A DNA stretch of 64,000 bases. Source: Caldilineaceae bacterium. Lineage in GTDB: Bacteria > Chloroflexota > Anaerolineae > Caldilineales > Caldilineaceae. Both the position numbers and the translations under genes were made by a program. The stretch covers positions 186,001 through 250,000 of the forward strand of contig JAPKMW010000004.1 of assembly GCA_026645575.1 (NCBI GenBank). Direction: 5' to 3'. The number at the start of each line of letters is the position of its first letter. Positions within the stretch are counted from its first letter, which is position 1. Positions 43,459-51,638 of the stretch are shown one piece after another. The notes below the pieces were generated by a model, which was not told the origin of the DNA, made no database searches, and was given only the letters and a program-made list of their open reading frames with translations.

Positions 43459-45663
43459 CTACTGACCATACTCTGGAATCACATTCGGGCGCACCTGCTC
43501 CTTGTGTTCTTCCACAGGCGTCCAGATGATTTCCGACATGATCGCATCTTCCACCCACTGGTATAAGCGGGCCGGGATGCCACCGGGGACGTTCTTGAAG
43601 CGCTTGGCCAAAGCCAGACCCTTACGCCCGATGACCGTACCGATGGAATAGTTGTGGTAGGTCCACAGGTAGTTCCATTCGTTGATCAACTGCTTGCGGG
43701 CCGCCGGGTCGCGTTCGGCGCAGTAGGCAATCGCCTTGTCAGCAATCTGTTGTTCCCAGTCGCGCAGCACCCGTTCGCCGCCGGCCTGGCGGTTCCAGCC
43801 TGGGGTTTGCGGTGTGACCGGGCCGAGATTGTTACAGCGGGTAAAGGGCAACAGATAATCATCGGGGCGGGTAATACGCATATCCCATTCGCCGCTCTCA
43901 TTGAGGTCAGTCATGGTCTGGCTGTTGAAAGGTCGGGCATTGATCTTAATCCCCACGGCATTGAGCATCACGACAATCTGATCGGCAACAATCTTGCCTT
44001 CGGCCTGATCTTCATAGGAATTCAGGCCGAAGACCAGATCCTGACCAGCGCCGGGGCCATCGGCCGGGAAGTTAAGAATGCCATTGTTGTCGGTGTCAGT
44101 CAGACCAAGCTCAGCCAACAGCGCTTTGGACTTTTCAACATCGAAGCCGTAATAGACGACCGAAGCGGGATCAAATTCCGGCGAACCGGGGAAGAGACCG
44201 CCGGGGAAGGCGCGCAGCAGCGGACCACGGAAAATCGACTGGGCAATGCCATCGCGATCGAGCGCATGGCTGATCGCCTGGCGGAACTTGTCTTCACGGA
44301 AGAGGGCGCGCACTGCCGTATCACGATCATCCTTGATACCAGCCGTTTCGGATTGGTTCAATTCCAGGTTGAAGGCCAAGTCTTCAGGTCCCCAGTTCAT
44401 CTTGAATTGCGAATCCGGTTCGGCGGCAGCCTGCAACGAGGTCAGATATTCACTGGAAGGATTTTCGACGTTGGTGTGATCACAACCGCCGGCGATCGTA
44501 CATTCGGTGCGACCGGCGCCGGTCGGCCCCTTCTTGTAGACCGCTTCGTCGATGTAGGGCAGTTGGTTGCCCTGCTCGTCAACAGTCCAGAAATAGGGAT
44601 TGCGGCGCATGATCAAAAGTTCGTCGGTCTTGTATTCCACCGGCACCCAAGGCCCCAAGGTGACGGCGGGCAGCAGATCGGGCGGCAGCGCATCAGCGAA
44701 CTCTTTGTAGTCCATCTCCGTGTTGTACTTCGGATGGAGCGGCTTCAGAATGTGTGAGGGCGAAATGTTGAAATCGCCCTCATCCATGATGTAATACTTT
44801 TCCAACGGCTTGGACGCGGCAAAGGTGAAGCGGATGGTGTACGGATCCACCATCTCCAAGGTCGTCGGCTGACCATCAGTGTTCCAGCCATCGCCTTTGG
44901 GGCCAAAGCGCACAACTTGCGGATCGTTGATCAGATCTTCCCAGGTGAACATGACATCTTCGGCATCAAAGGGATCGCCATCCGACCACTTGGCGCCTTC
45001 GATCAGGTGCATGGTCAGTTGTTTGCCATCTTCGCTCCACTCCCAGCTCTTGGCCAGGTTCGGAATCGGCTCGACATCCTGATTGATGCGGTAGAGCGGG
45101 CCAGTCTTAACCAGCGATTGGTAATTGAATGACATCGATTCAATGCCAAACCAACCGGAGGTGACGCCGGCGCCGTTGTTCCAGCCGGCCGTGGGGCAGG
45201 CAGAGAAGTCGCGCCAGACATCGCCATAGACGCCCACGCCATCGACCATACCGGCGGCCAGGATGACTTTGGGTTCCGCCGGCAAGCGCTCGGCAACCGG
45301 CGGCAGTTTGCCTTCGTCAACCAACGCCGTCACCCACTCCGGTTCATGATATTCGGGCAGGGCTTTGTAGGCCATGATCTGGTCGATAGCCACCGGCTCG
45401 ACGGTGGTGCCGCCTAGATCCAGTTCCGGCGGTGCCGGGAAGGGAATGGCGCCAGCGGGGATGGGGCCAAAGGCGCCTTCGGCGGCGGGAGCGGCCTCAG
45501 CAGCCGGGGCGGCGGCTTCTTCTTTGGGAGCCTCGGTAGGCTTGGCTTCTTCGGCTGGTGCGGCTGCTTCTTCGGCCGGGGCGGCAGGGGCGCCACCACC
45601 ACAAGCGGCAAGGAGCAGAAGCAGCACAACCAGCGGTAGCATTACGTAATACCTGGTTCGCAT
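43459..45663 (-). CDS. Extracellular solute-binding protein family 5 (OppA/DppA-like lipoprotein)
   Basis: A 734-residue lipoprotein that delivers peptides or similar solutes to the permease. The lipobox is LLLAAC near residue 21, followed by an Ala/Glu/Pro-rich tether to about 65, then the SBP_bac_5 fold with KSWEWSEDGKQLTMHLIEGAKWSDGDPF as its family signature (described in part). It is larger than the usual 550 residues. GGAGG precedes the ATG at 45663. It lies in the opp group next to a broken Uma2 gene. Confidence 0.94.
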   Translation of the reverse strand: MRTRYYVMLPLVVLLLLLAACGGGAPAAPAEEAAAPAEEAKPTEAPKEEAAAPAAEAAPAAEGAFGPIPAGAIPFPAPPELDLGGTTVEPVAIDQIMAYKALPEYHEPEWVTALVDEGKLPPVAERLPAEPKVILAAGMVDGVGVYGDVWRDFSACPTAGWNNGAGVTSGWFGIESMSFNYQSLVKTGPLYRINQDVEPIPNLAKSWEWSEDGKQLTMHLIEGAKWSDGDPFDAEDVMFTWEDLINDPQVVRFGPKGDGWNTDGQPTTLEMVDPYTIRFTFAASKPLEKYYIMDEGDFNISPSHILKPLHPKYNTEMDYKEFADALPPDLLPAVTLGPWVPVEYKTDELLIMRRNPYFWTVDEQGNQLPYIDEAVYKKGPTGAGRTECTIAGGCDHTNVENPSSEYLTSLQAAAEPDSQFKMNWGPEDLAFNLELNQSETAGIKDDRDTAVRALFREDKFRQAISHALDRDGIAQSIFRGPLLRAFPGGLFPGSPEFDPASVVYYGFDVEKSKALLAELGLTDTDNNGILNFPADGPGAGQDLVFGLNSYEDQAEGKIVADQIVVMLNAVGIKINARPFNSQTMTDLNESGEWDMRITRPDDYLLPFTRCNNLGPVTPQTPGWNRQAGGERVLRDWEQQIADKAIAYCAERDPAARKQLINEWNYLWTYHNYSIGTVIGRKGLALAKRFKNVPGGIPARLYQWVEDAIMSEIIWTPVEEHKEQVRPNVIPEYGQ

Positions 45664-45747
45664 GGGTCCTCCATAAAAACACAAAAGAAAAATCAATTTT
45701 TATTCTGAAACGAGACTATGGAAATAGCTCAGTTCATTCAAGTTGGA

Positions 45748-46021
45748 TTATAACAGCCCAGCCGCGAGGTAGTACTCTTCGACGCCGTAGCGGGTGTAAA
45801 AGACAAACTTATCGGTCATTTCCTGTTTGCGATTACCGGGCGAGAGAATTTCAAAGACGACTTGGGGCGCGATGTCCTCTTCCAGCCATTGTAAATATGA
45901 TTCCCGCCGTCCTTTTGGGGCGCCCCAACGCCACCATCACATCCGGCGCCTGACGAATCGTGTTGTCCCCTTCCACCGGATACCAGAGCAGATCGCCGGC
46001 AACAAAGACTTGTGACCTCAT
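45748..46021 (-). pseudogene. Uma2-family endonuclease remnant, truncated and frameshifted
   Basis: Reading the minus strand gives MRSQVFVAGDLLWYPVEGDNTIRQAPDVMVALGRPK, known from Uma2 (DUF820) proteins, described here in part, then a one-base insertion in a CCCCAAAAGG run. In the next frame the family sequence continues (ESYLQWLEEDIAPQVVFEIL, EMTDKFVFYTRYGVEEYYL) to a stop. The N-terminal third and C-terminal end of a normal Uma2 protein (about 190 residues) are missing. The right end abuts the palindrome at 46021-46080, so insertion of that element may have cut the gene. Confidence 0.85.
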
Positions 46022-46080
46022 CGGTCGTAAAGACTTTAGTCTTTCCCCACCGGGACAAAGACTAAAGTCTTTACGACCGA
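46021..46080. repeat. Inverted repeat, GTAAAGACTTTAGTCTT family
   Basis: Perfect 24 bp arms (46021-46044 and 46057-46080) starting TCGGTCGTAAAGAC and ending GTCTTTACGACCGA, with a 12-base loop. It lies between the Uma2 remnant and the oppD stop codon, five bases away. Confidence 0.92.
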
Positions 46081-46084
46081 GTTA

Positions 46085-47137
46085 CTACTCGTGCAACCAA
46101 CATGCCGCCTGATGGCCTGCTTCATGTTCGCGCAAGGGCGGTTCTTGTTGCCGACAGATCGCCATCACCTGCGGGCAGCGACTGGCAAAGGCGCAGCCCT
46201 GCACTTTTTCGGAAGCGCTGGGCACCATGCCTTCAATCGGAATCAGCTTGGCACTCTTGCGCCCCAGCACCGGCACCGATTTCAACAGACCAACGGTGTA
46301 GGGATGGAGCGGGTTGTGGAAGAGTTGTTTGGTGGAACCATACTCCACCACCTTGCCCAGATACATCACGGCAATCTGGTCGGCCATCTGCGAGACAACG
46401 CCCAAGTTATGGGTGATGAGCATAATCGAGGATTTGAACTCGGCCTGGAGTTCGCGCATGAGATCGAGAATCTGCGCTTGCACCGTCACATCCAACGCCG
46501 TGGTCGGTTCATCGGCCAGCAAGACCAGGGGGTTACAGGAGAGCGCCATGGCAATCATCACCCGTTGGCGCATACCGCCACTGAGTTGATGGGGATATTC
46601 TTGCAAGCGCTGACGGGGGGCGCTGATGTGGACGCGCTGTAACATCTCTTCGGCCCGTTCGAGTGCCGCACGCTTGCTAACATTTTGGTGGAGCAAAACC
46701 GCTTCGGCAATCTGGCGGCCAATCGTATGCAGCGGGTTGAGCGAGGTCATCGGCTCCTGAAAGATCATGCCAATCTCGCCACCGCGAATGGCGCGCATTT
46801 GGGCGCCTCTGGGGTCAAGTTTGACCAGATCAATCGGCGGTTTGCCGTCGTCGCGATGCAATAAAATCTGCCCATCCACCACCTTGCCCGGCGGCCATTT
46901 CACTAGCCGCATCACCGACATGGCGGTGACGCTTTTCCCACAACCGCTTTCGCCCACCACGCCCAAGGTCGATTGGCGCGCCAGGGTCAGGTTGACGCCA
47001 TTGACGGCTTTGACTGTCCCCTTTTCCAGAAAGAAGTGAGTATGTAGATTTTTAATCTCTAAAATCGGCGGCGTTGCCTCGCTTTGGCGCGGTTGAGAAG
47101 CATTGACGGGTTGGTCAAGTTGGGTGGTTGGGCTCAT
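46085..47137 (-). CDS. Oligopeptide/dipeptide ABC transporter ATPase, OppD/DppD type
   Basis: A 350-residue ATPase. Walker [18 protein letters not shown]-loop FQEPMTSLNPLHTI, signature LSGGMRQRVMIAMAL, Walker B VLLADEPTTALD, switch His ITHNLG; the C-terminal Cys-rich end is CAFASRCPQVMAIC. It is the first gene of the opp group; GTGGAG precedes the ATG at 47137, and a promoter candidate lies 400 bases upstream. Confidence 0.94.
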   Translation of the reverse strand: MSPTTQLDQPVNASQPRQSEATPPILEIKNLHTHFFLEKGTVKAVNGVNLTLARQSTLGVVGESGCGKSVTAMSVMRLVKWPPGKVVDGQILLHRDDGKPPIDLVKLDPRGAQMRAIRGGEIGMIFQEPMTSLNPLHTIGRQIAEAVLLHQNVSKRAALERAEEMLQRVHISAPRQRLQEYPHQLSGGMRQRVMIAMALSCNPLVLLADEPTTALDVTVQAQILDLMRELQAEFKSSIMLITHNLGVVSQMADQIAVMYLGKVVEYGSTKQLFHNPLHPYTVGLLKSVPVLGRKSAKLIPIEGMVPSASEKVQGCAFASRCPQVMAICRQQEPPLREHEAGHQAACWLHE

Positions 47138-47514
47138 CGCTCCACTTTCATCGCTATTATTAGACTTACGAGAAGACGCACAAGCTGTATAGGAAGCCAT
47201 CCATAACCGGCATATCCATGATTATGCCCTGACGCGCGTTGGTGGATTCCAAGCAAACCAGGGGCCAATGACCTACATCGGTAGACCACCAAAGATCCGC
47301 TCTTACCGCGCTCGCCAGCGGGTAGTGGGTTGTGCGGAAACGCCAGAGACTAGAGCGGGAATGCGACAGCCTACGAAGTTGTGCTAGCTTCAGCATCAGG
47401 CTGTGCTGAACCGATCACTGTCTACTGGGAGCTTGCGTGATTATGAACGATTGTGATCAGGGACAGCAATCAGGTTGCCTTGACGAAATAGTGCCGTTCG
47501 TTGGGAGTAAAGTC

Positions 47515-47544
47515 ATCATAGCGTAAAGGCGCTTTATCTGTCAA
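47515..47544 (-). promoter_or_regulatory. Sigma70-type promoter reading toward oppD
   Basis: On the minus strand TTGACA (47539-47544) is followed after 18 bases by TATGAT (47515-47520). It would give a long leader of about 370 bases before oppD, which is unusual and could house regulation, or serve an unseen small gene. Confidence 0.6.
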
Positions 47545-47600
47545 TTTTGGAAATAGTCAAGGGTGTATTTCGGTTTTAGGCTGAACTTTCGCTCTGTGCC

Positions 47601-47657
47601 AGTCCGTGACTGGTAATGGGTCGCCAGTCACGGACTTGCTGGGAACTGAGTAGTTAC
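47601..47657. repeat. Inverted repeat of the GTCCGTGAC family
   Basis: Perfect 13 bp arms AGTCCGTGACTGG (47601-47613) and CCAGTCACGGACT (47624-47636). The right flank contains CTGAGTAGTTAC (47646-47657), identical to the outer arm of the 4006-4101 element. Confidence 0.85.
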
Positions 47658-47666
47658 GTTTTACAG

Positions 47667-48440
47667 CTACTCTGGTGTTACATAGGCTGCCGTCAACCCG
47701 CCATCGACCATAAAATCGGTGCCGGTCACATAGGAAGATTCGTCTGAGGCCAGGTAGAGCGCGGCGTAGGCCATCTCTTTCGCTTCGCCAAAGCGCCCCA
47801 TGGGGACATGAACGAGGCGCCGCTGTTTCTTCTCCGGCGTGTTGAGATAGCTCATCAGCAGCTCGGTGCGCAACGGCCCCGGACAGAGCGCGTTAACCCG
47901 AATGTTTTCACGCGCATGAACGACAGCCAACTCACGCGTTAAGGCCAGAACCCCCCCTTTGCTGGCTGTGTAGGCCAATTGCGGCGTAGCTGCGCCGACA
48001 ATCGCCACAAACGAAGCGGTGTTGATGATCGAACCGCCGCCAGCGCGTCGTAAGGCTGGAATGCCATACTTGCAGCCTAGATAGACGCCTTTGAGGTTGA
48101 TCGTCATGGTCAGATCCCAGACGGCCTCTTCGGTGTTGACAGCGTCGTCATCGTCATGCCGCATAATCCCGGCGTTGTTAAAGAGGACATTGAGCTTGCC
48201 AAAGCACTCTTCGGCCACCTGCACCATCCTGGCGCAATCCGCCGCTTTGGCAATGTCGGCATGGACATAGACTGCCTTGCCACCGGCGCTCTCTACCAGG
48301 CTGACCGTCTCCGCTCCCCCCTTGTCATTGACATCGACCACCACAACGGCAGCCCCTTCGCTGGCAAAAAGCAGCGCCGACTCACGCCCAATACCGCTGC
48401 CGGCGCCCGTAATCAAAGCAACTTTATTTTCTAATCGCAT
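47667..48440 (-). CDS. Short-chain dehydrogenase/reductase (SDR)
   Basis: A 257-residue classical SDR. TGAGSGIG near 13 binds NAD(P), VVVVDVND with an acidic residue after beta-2 favours NAD, NNAG near 90, and the catalytic set is Ser in NTASF, then YTASKG (Tyr, Lys). The C-terminal GTDFMVDGG is typical of glucose-dehydrogenase-like members. The start at 48440 has GGAGAAG upstream. The substrate is unknown. Confidence 0.93.
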   Translation of the reverse strand: MRLENKVALITGAGSGIGRESALLFASEGAAVVVVDVNDKGGAETVSLVESAGGKAVYVHADIAKAADCARMVQVAEECFGKLNVLFNNAGIMRHDDDDAVNTEEAVWDLTMTINLKGVYLGCKYGIPALRRAGGGSIINTASFVAIVGAATPQLAYTASKGGVLALTRELAVVHARENIRVNALCPGPLRTELLMSYLNTPEKKQRRLVHVPMGRFGEAKEMAYAALYLASDESSYVTGTDFMVDGGLTAAYVTPE

Positions 48441-48543
48441 AGCTTCTCCATCCATCAAAATTGGAATGATTCGATCCGCTCCTCACCACTCCCTAGGCAT
48501 TCCCGATGATCGGCGAGAAGCAGGCTGAATCGGTATGTATAAA

Positions 48544-50019
48544 TTAGGATTCTTGACTCACGGTAGGACCGGGTTCTGTCGCGGTTGCCTGAATAGCCGT
48601 TGCTTTAGGGCGCAAAAATGAACGACGGCGCGGGGCGTTACGTTTGAGATCTTCCCCTTTGACAACGCGCCGGTAGGTGAGGCGCGGCTTTTTACGTGGG
48701 AAACGACCATCTTGGAAGGGGGGGTAATCGAGCAGCTTGGCGTGAATATAGCCGCCGAGAACACGCAGACTGGCAATGGTCGGCGCAGCGAGGAAGGCGC
48801 CCAAAATGTTGCCAACACTAAAGCCGATGACCACACCAGAGATGACAATCACCGGATGGAGGTGGACGCTATCACCGATGACACGGGGAACGATGATATT
48901 GTTTTCCAACTGCTGAATAATAAAGTAGATGGCAACGGTAATCAGCGCAAAGCTGACATTGTCAATGCCGTAGGGTCGCAAAACGTCGCTGCCCTGGATC
49001 AGCGCCACAATGACCGCCGGAATCATCGCCATCGTCGGTCCCAAGTTGGGGACAATTTCCAACACGCCGGCCAGAATCCCTAAAATCAAGGCGCCGGGCA
49101 TCCCGGCAATTTCCAGCGCCAGCCAGGTCGTCGTGCCAATCAGCAGACAAAGAATAATCTGTCCACGAAAGAAGGCCTGCCAAATCAACCCCACCCGCCG
49201 CAACAATTCGCCAAATTCCGGTTGGTAGGAGGCTGGGAGCAGACTCTGCGCGTAGTTGCGAATGGCCGGCGCATCTTTGGTCATGTAGAGACTCATAAAG
49301 AAGGTGACCAAGAAGGTGAAGAGGAACTGCACAATGCCGCCAACGACGCTGATGCCAATAACCGCTGTGCTACTGACCACAGTCGTCGTCGTGCCAATAA
49401 CCTGTTGCATATAACTCAGCAACTCGCCAATGGTTGGCATGACCAAATATTGCTGAAAGTTGTTGCGCACCTCATCCACCGTTTCGGCAATGGAAAAGTG
49501 AAAGCCCATAAAGGTGATGACATCCGGCCAGGTGTCAACAGTGGTGTTGAGCCAGCGCAGCACATTCAGGGAAACAACTGTCGGGTTAAAGGCGCCAAGG
49601 CGGTTCAATTGCTCTAGCAAGACCGGCACCAGAAAGACCGGCAGGAGAATAAAGGCTAGAAAGAGGAGCAGAAAGAGAACAATCGTGCTGACGCTCCGTG
49701 GGATGTAGATTCGTTCACAAGTATCGACAATCGGGTTGAGCAGATAGGCGACCAGCGCCGCCGTGATGACAATCGGTAGGACTGGCTGACTAAGCCAAAG
49801 CACAAAGCTGGCGCCAATGACCAATAACACAATGACTGTCCGCTTGGTGGCGCGATCCCAACGCGAACTCGCCGGCACGTCAGCGTCAGCGTCCGACGCA
49901 ATCGTCGGCACATTCGTTGTGTCGACCGGTTGCGCCTCCTCTGCCTCTCTGTGGTCATTGGGCGCTACGGCAGAGTCCAGGCGCCCAATGGAAAATTGTG
50001 CTTCCGATGCAGTTGCCAT
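48544..50019 (-). CDS. AI-2E/PerM-family transporter
   Basis: A 491-residue membrane protein of the AI-2E (formerly UPF0118) family with a long hydrophilic Ala/Asp/Glu-rich N-terminus (1-55) and about eight membrane helices: TVIVLLVIGASFVLWLS, VLPIVITAALVAYLLNPIV and a C-terminal block with GMPGALILGILAGVLEIVPNLGP. A basic, Pro/Arg-rich C-terminal tail of about 60 residues follows. The family includes putative autoinducer-2 exporters and Na+/H+ antiporters, so specificity is not known. It is flanked by unrelated genes. Confidence 0.9.
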   Translation of the reverse strand: MATASEAQFSIGRLDSAVAPNDHREAEEAQPVDTTNVPTIASDADADVPASSRWDRATKRTVIVLLVIGASFVLWLSQPVLPIVITAALVAYLLNPIVDTCERIYIPRSVSTIVLFLLLFLAFILLPVFLVPVLLEQLNRLGAFNPTVVSLNVLRWLNTTVDTWPDVITFMGFHFSIAETVDEVRNNFQQYLVMPTIGELLSYMQQVIGTTTTVVSSTAVIGISVVGGIVQFLFTFLVTFFMSLYMTKDAPAIRNYAQSLLPASYQPEFGELLRRVGLIWQAFFRGQIILCLLIGTTTWLALEIAGMPGALILGILAGVLEIVPNLGPTMAMIPAVIVALIQGSDVLRPYGIDNVSFALITVAIYFIIQQLENNIIVPRVIGDSVHLHPVIVISGVVIGFSVGNILGAFLAAPTIASLRVLGGYIHAKLLDYPPFQDGRFPRKKPRLTYRRVVKGEDLKRNAPRRRSFLRPKATAIQATATEPGPTVSQES

Positions 50020-50143
50020 ATCACCAAAGACGTATGCTGTCTAGTGCAAGTTTCAAAGTCGGCTTCCACCAATACATTTACCAAAACACAGCACGGTTGT
50101 AACACTATCAAAAACCCCGTTCGTAGCCATTGGTCGCGCACAA

Positions 50144-50197
50144 CTATTCAGCCGTAGGGGCCACTCCCTTCTAGGAAGAGGGTGTCAGGCTGAATAG
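50144..50197. repeat. Hairpin between AI-2E and NurA genes
   Basis: Arms CTATTCAGCC (50144-50153) and GGCTGAATAG (50188-50197), with CACTCCCTTCT...AGAAGAGGGTG pairing inside (approximately) and flanking CAACTA/TAGTTG extending the stem. Confidence 0.75.
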
Positions 50198-50295
50198 GTA
50201 TAGTTGCACAATCTACTGTATCACAGAATGTGCGAATCGTATATTATGAAACAATGGTTGTTGCACAACCGTTACAGTGTGATTGCGCGGTTCGG

Positions 50296-51483
50296 CTACC
50301 GGCGCGCCTGCTTGCTCATAATTTTTCGCGTCTGTTGCAGTGTCATGCCCGTTTCTTGCAAAAGCTGTTGGTAGTAGGCATAAAACCGTTGGCGATCCTG
50401 CTGACTGATCACCGCCACGGCATCGGCCGTCTCGACGGCATACGGATAGCCGCTGCCGACCACACATTCGGCCCGCACCAGATCCATCACATCCTCGGCG
50501 CGACCGGCGTCAAGCAGCCAACGGGGCATCTCCACCCTGGCCGGCGGATGATCGGCGGTGAGGCGGACATAGGCCAAAAGCACCTCCTGATAAAAGGCCG
50601 CCTTGCCCCATTTACTCAATTCATCTTCACGGGCGCAGACAAAGAAAGGGCTGCGATCCCCCCATTTGGGTAGACAATCAGCCAGCAGCGTAGCATCGCT
50701 CAGCGGAATCGAACCGGGGCTATGTTGCACCGTTTCAATCAAGGTGGTGATGTCGTGGCTAAAGGAGCGATCGACAAAGCCCACCAGCGGCACCTCGTAG
50801 CGTTCCGAGCATTCCAATAGCTCCTGCACAGCGCGCGTATAGGGGCTGGCATCGGCCATCTTGCCGGCAAAGCTGATGATAAAGGAACCATCAAAAAAGC
50901 AGAGCGGCTTGGCTTGTGGTGCGACGTCAGCGTAGCTTGCCATCAACTCACAGAGCTTTTCACATTCGCGCACAAAGCGGATACGGTTAACCTGTTGGTT
51001 GAGAAAGCCGCTATCGCTGCTGCCGTCGGCGTCCTCTTCCAACTCATCGGGCGCCAGCACATCAAAGAGCAGATCTTTGGTGTAACTACCGCCGGCGCGA
51101 TGTTCGTTGATAAACCAGCCAATCTGAATCGCGGCCACTGGCGGCCAGATATCCTTAGTCGGCGCGATCTGGCTGCCATCAACCGCCAACACCGGACGAT
51201 TGAGCAACACATTGAAGGCCCACGTGCGCGCCTCGCGATGGTCGCGCCAGCGTTCGGCAAAGGGCAGACAGAGTTCAGTCGCTTGATCTAACTCAACAGT
51301 CGGGCGCGACCCCGGCCAGGCACGTTCACTGATGGCCGCTTCAATCGCTTCCCGGCTCATGCCATAGAAGCGTTGCAAGCGTTCTTCCAGCCGTTCCTGT
51401 TGCTCCTGCTGGCGGACGCTATAGGCCTGAAAGCGACTCCGTTTCTCTTCCAGTGCGGTAATTACTTTGTTGCGATCAAACAA
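50296..51483 (-). CDS. NurA-like 5'-3' nuclease domain protein
   Basis: A 395-residue protein of the NurA family, which with HerA resects DNA ends in archaea and some bacteria. A helical region (1-85) precedes the RNase-H-like nuclease: LAVDGSQIAP near 100 holds the first Asp, CFFDGSFII near 205 and VGFVDRSFS near 245 the others. No HerA gene is adjacent, so the partner must be elsewhere. The start codon is TTG at 51483, supported by AGGAGG seven bases upstream. Confidence 0.85.
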   Translation of the reverse strand: MFDRNKVITALEEKRSRFQAYSVRQQEQQERLEERLQRFYGMSREAIEAAISERAWPGSRPTVELDQATELCLPFAERWRDHREARTWAFNVLLNRPVLAVDGSQIAPTKDIWPPVAAIQIGWFINEHRAGGSYTKDLLFDVLAPDELEEDADGSSDSGFLNQQVNRIRFVRECEKLCELMASYADVAPQAKPLCFFDGSFIISFAGKMADASPYTRAVQELLECSERYEVPLVGFVDRSFSHDITTLIETVQHSPGSIPLSDATLLADCLPKWGDRSPFFVCAREDELSKWGKAAFYQEVLLAYVRLTADHPPARVEMPRWLLDAGRAEDVMDLVRAECVVGSGYPYAVETADAVAVISQQDRQRFYAYYQQLLQETGMTLQQTRKIMSKQARR

Positions 51484-51499
51484 GTGAGCCTCCTTAATT

Positions 51500-51638
51500 G
51501 TCGCGTAGTCGCGTAGTCGTTTGGTCGCGTAGTCATTGGGTCGATAGTGGTCTAGGCTGGGCTGATTATATTTGCAAAAATATCAAATTAGTACATCCTA
51601 CGCGACTATGCGACCAAACGACTACGCGACTACGCGAC
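51500..51638. repeat. 35 bp inverted repeat with internal GCGTAGTC units
   Basis: Arms at 51500-51534 and 51604-51638 match at 34 of 35. Each arm contains repeated GTCGCGTAGTC units, and the right arm covers the stop codon and last codons of the radical SAM gene. The loop is 69 bases and AT-rich. Confidence 0.92.

Larger units (their letters stand above)
47138..47666. other. Intergenic gap, 529 bp
   Basis: I see no recognisable gene; a 76-codon minus-strand frame (47166-47396) has no ribosome site or known motif. The stretch holds a promoter for the opp group at 47515-47544, a palindrome at 47601-47657 and plain unique sequence. It might be decayed insertion material, but nothing identifiable remains. 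Confidence 0.5.

Noticed and set aside
43654..44757. Plus-strand open frame of 367 codons
   Set aside because: It is antisense to the solute-binding protein, which is well supported. High GC without stops explains the open frame.
47166..47396. 76-codon minus-strand frame in the long gap before oppD
   Set aside because: No ribosome site, no domain, and composition like non-coding sequence.
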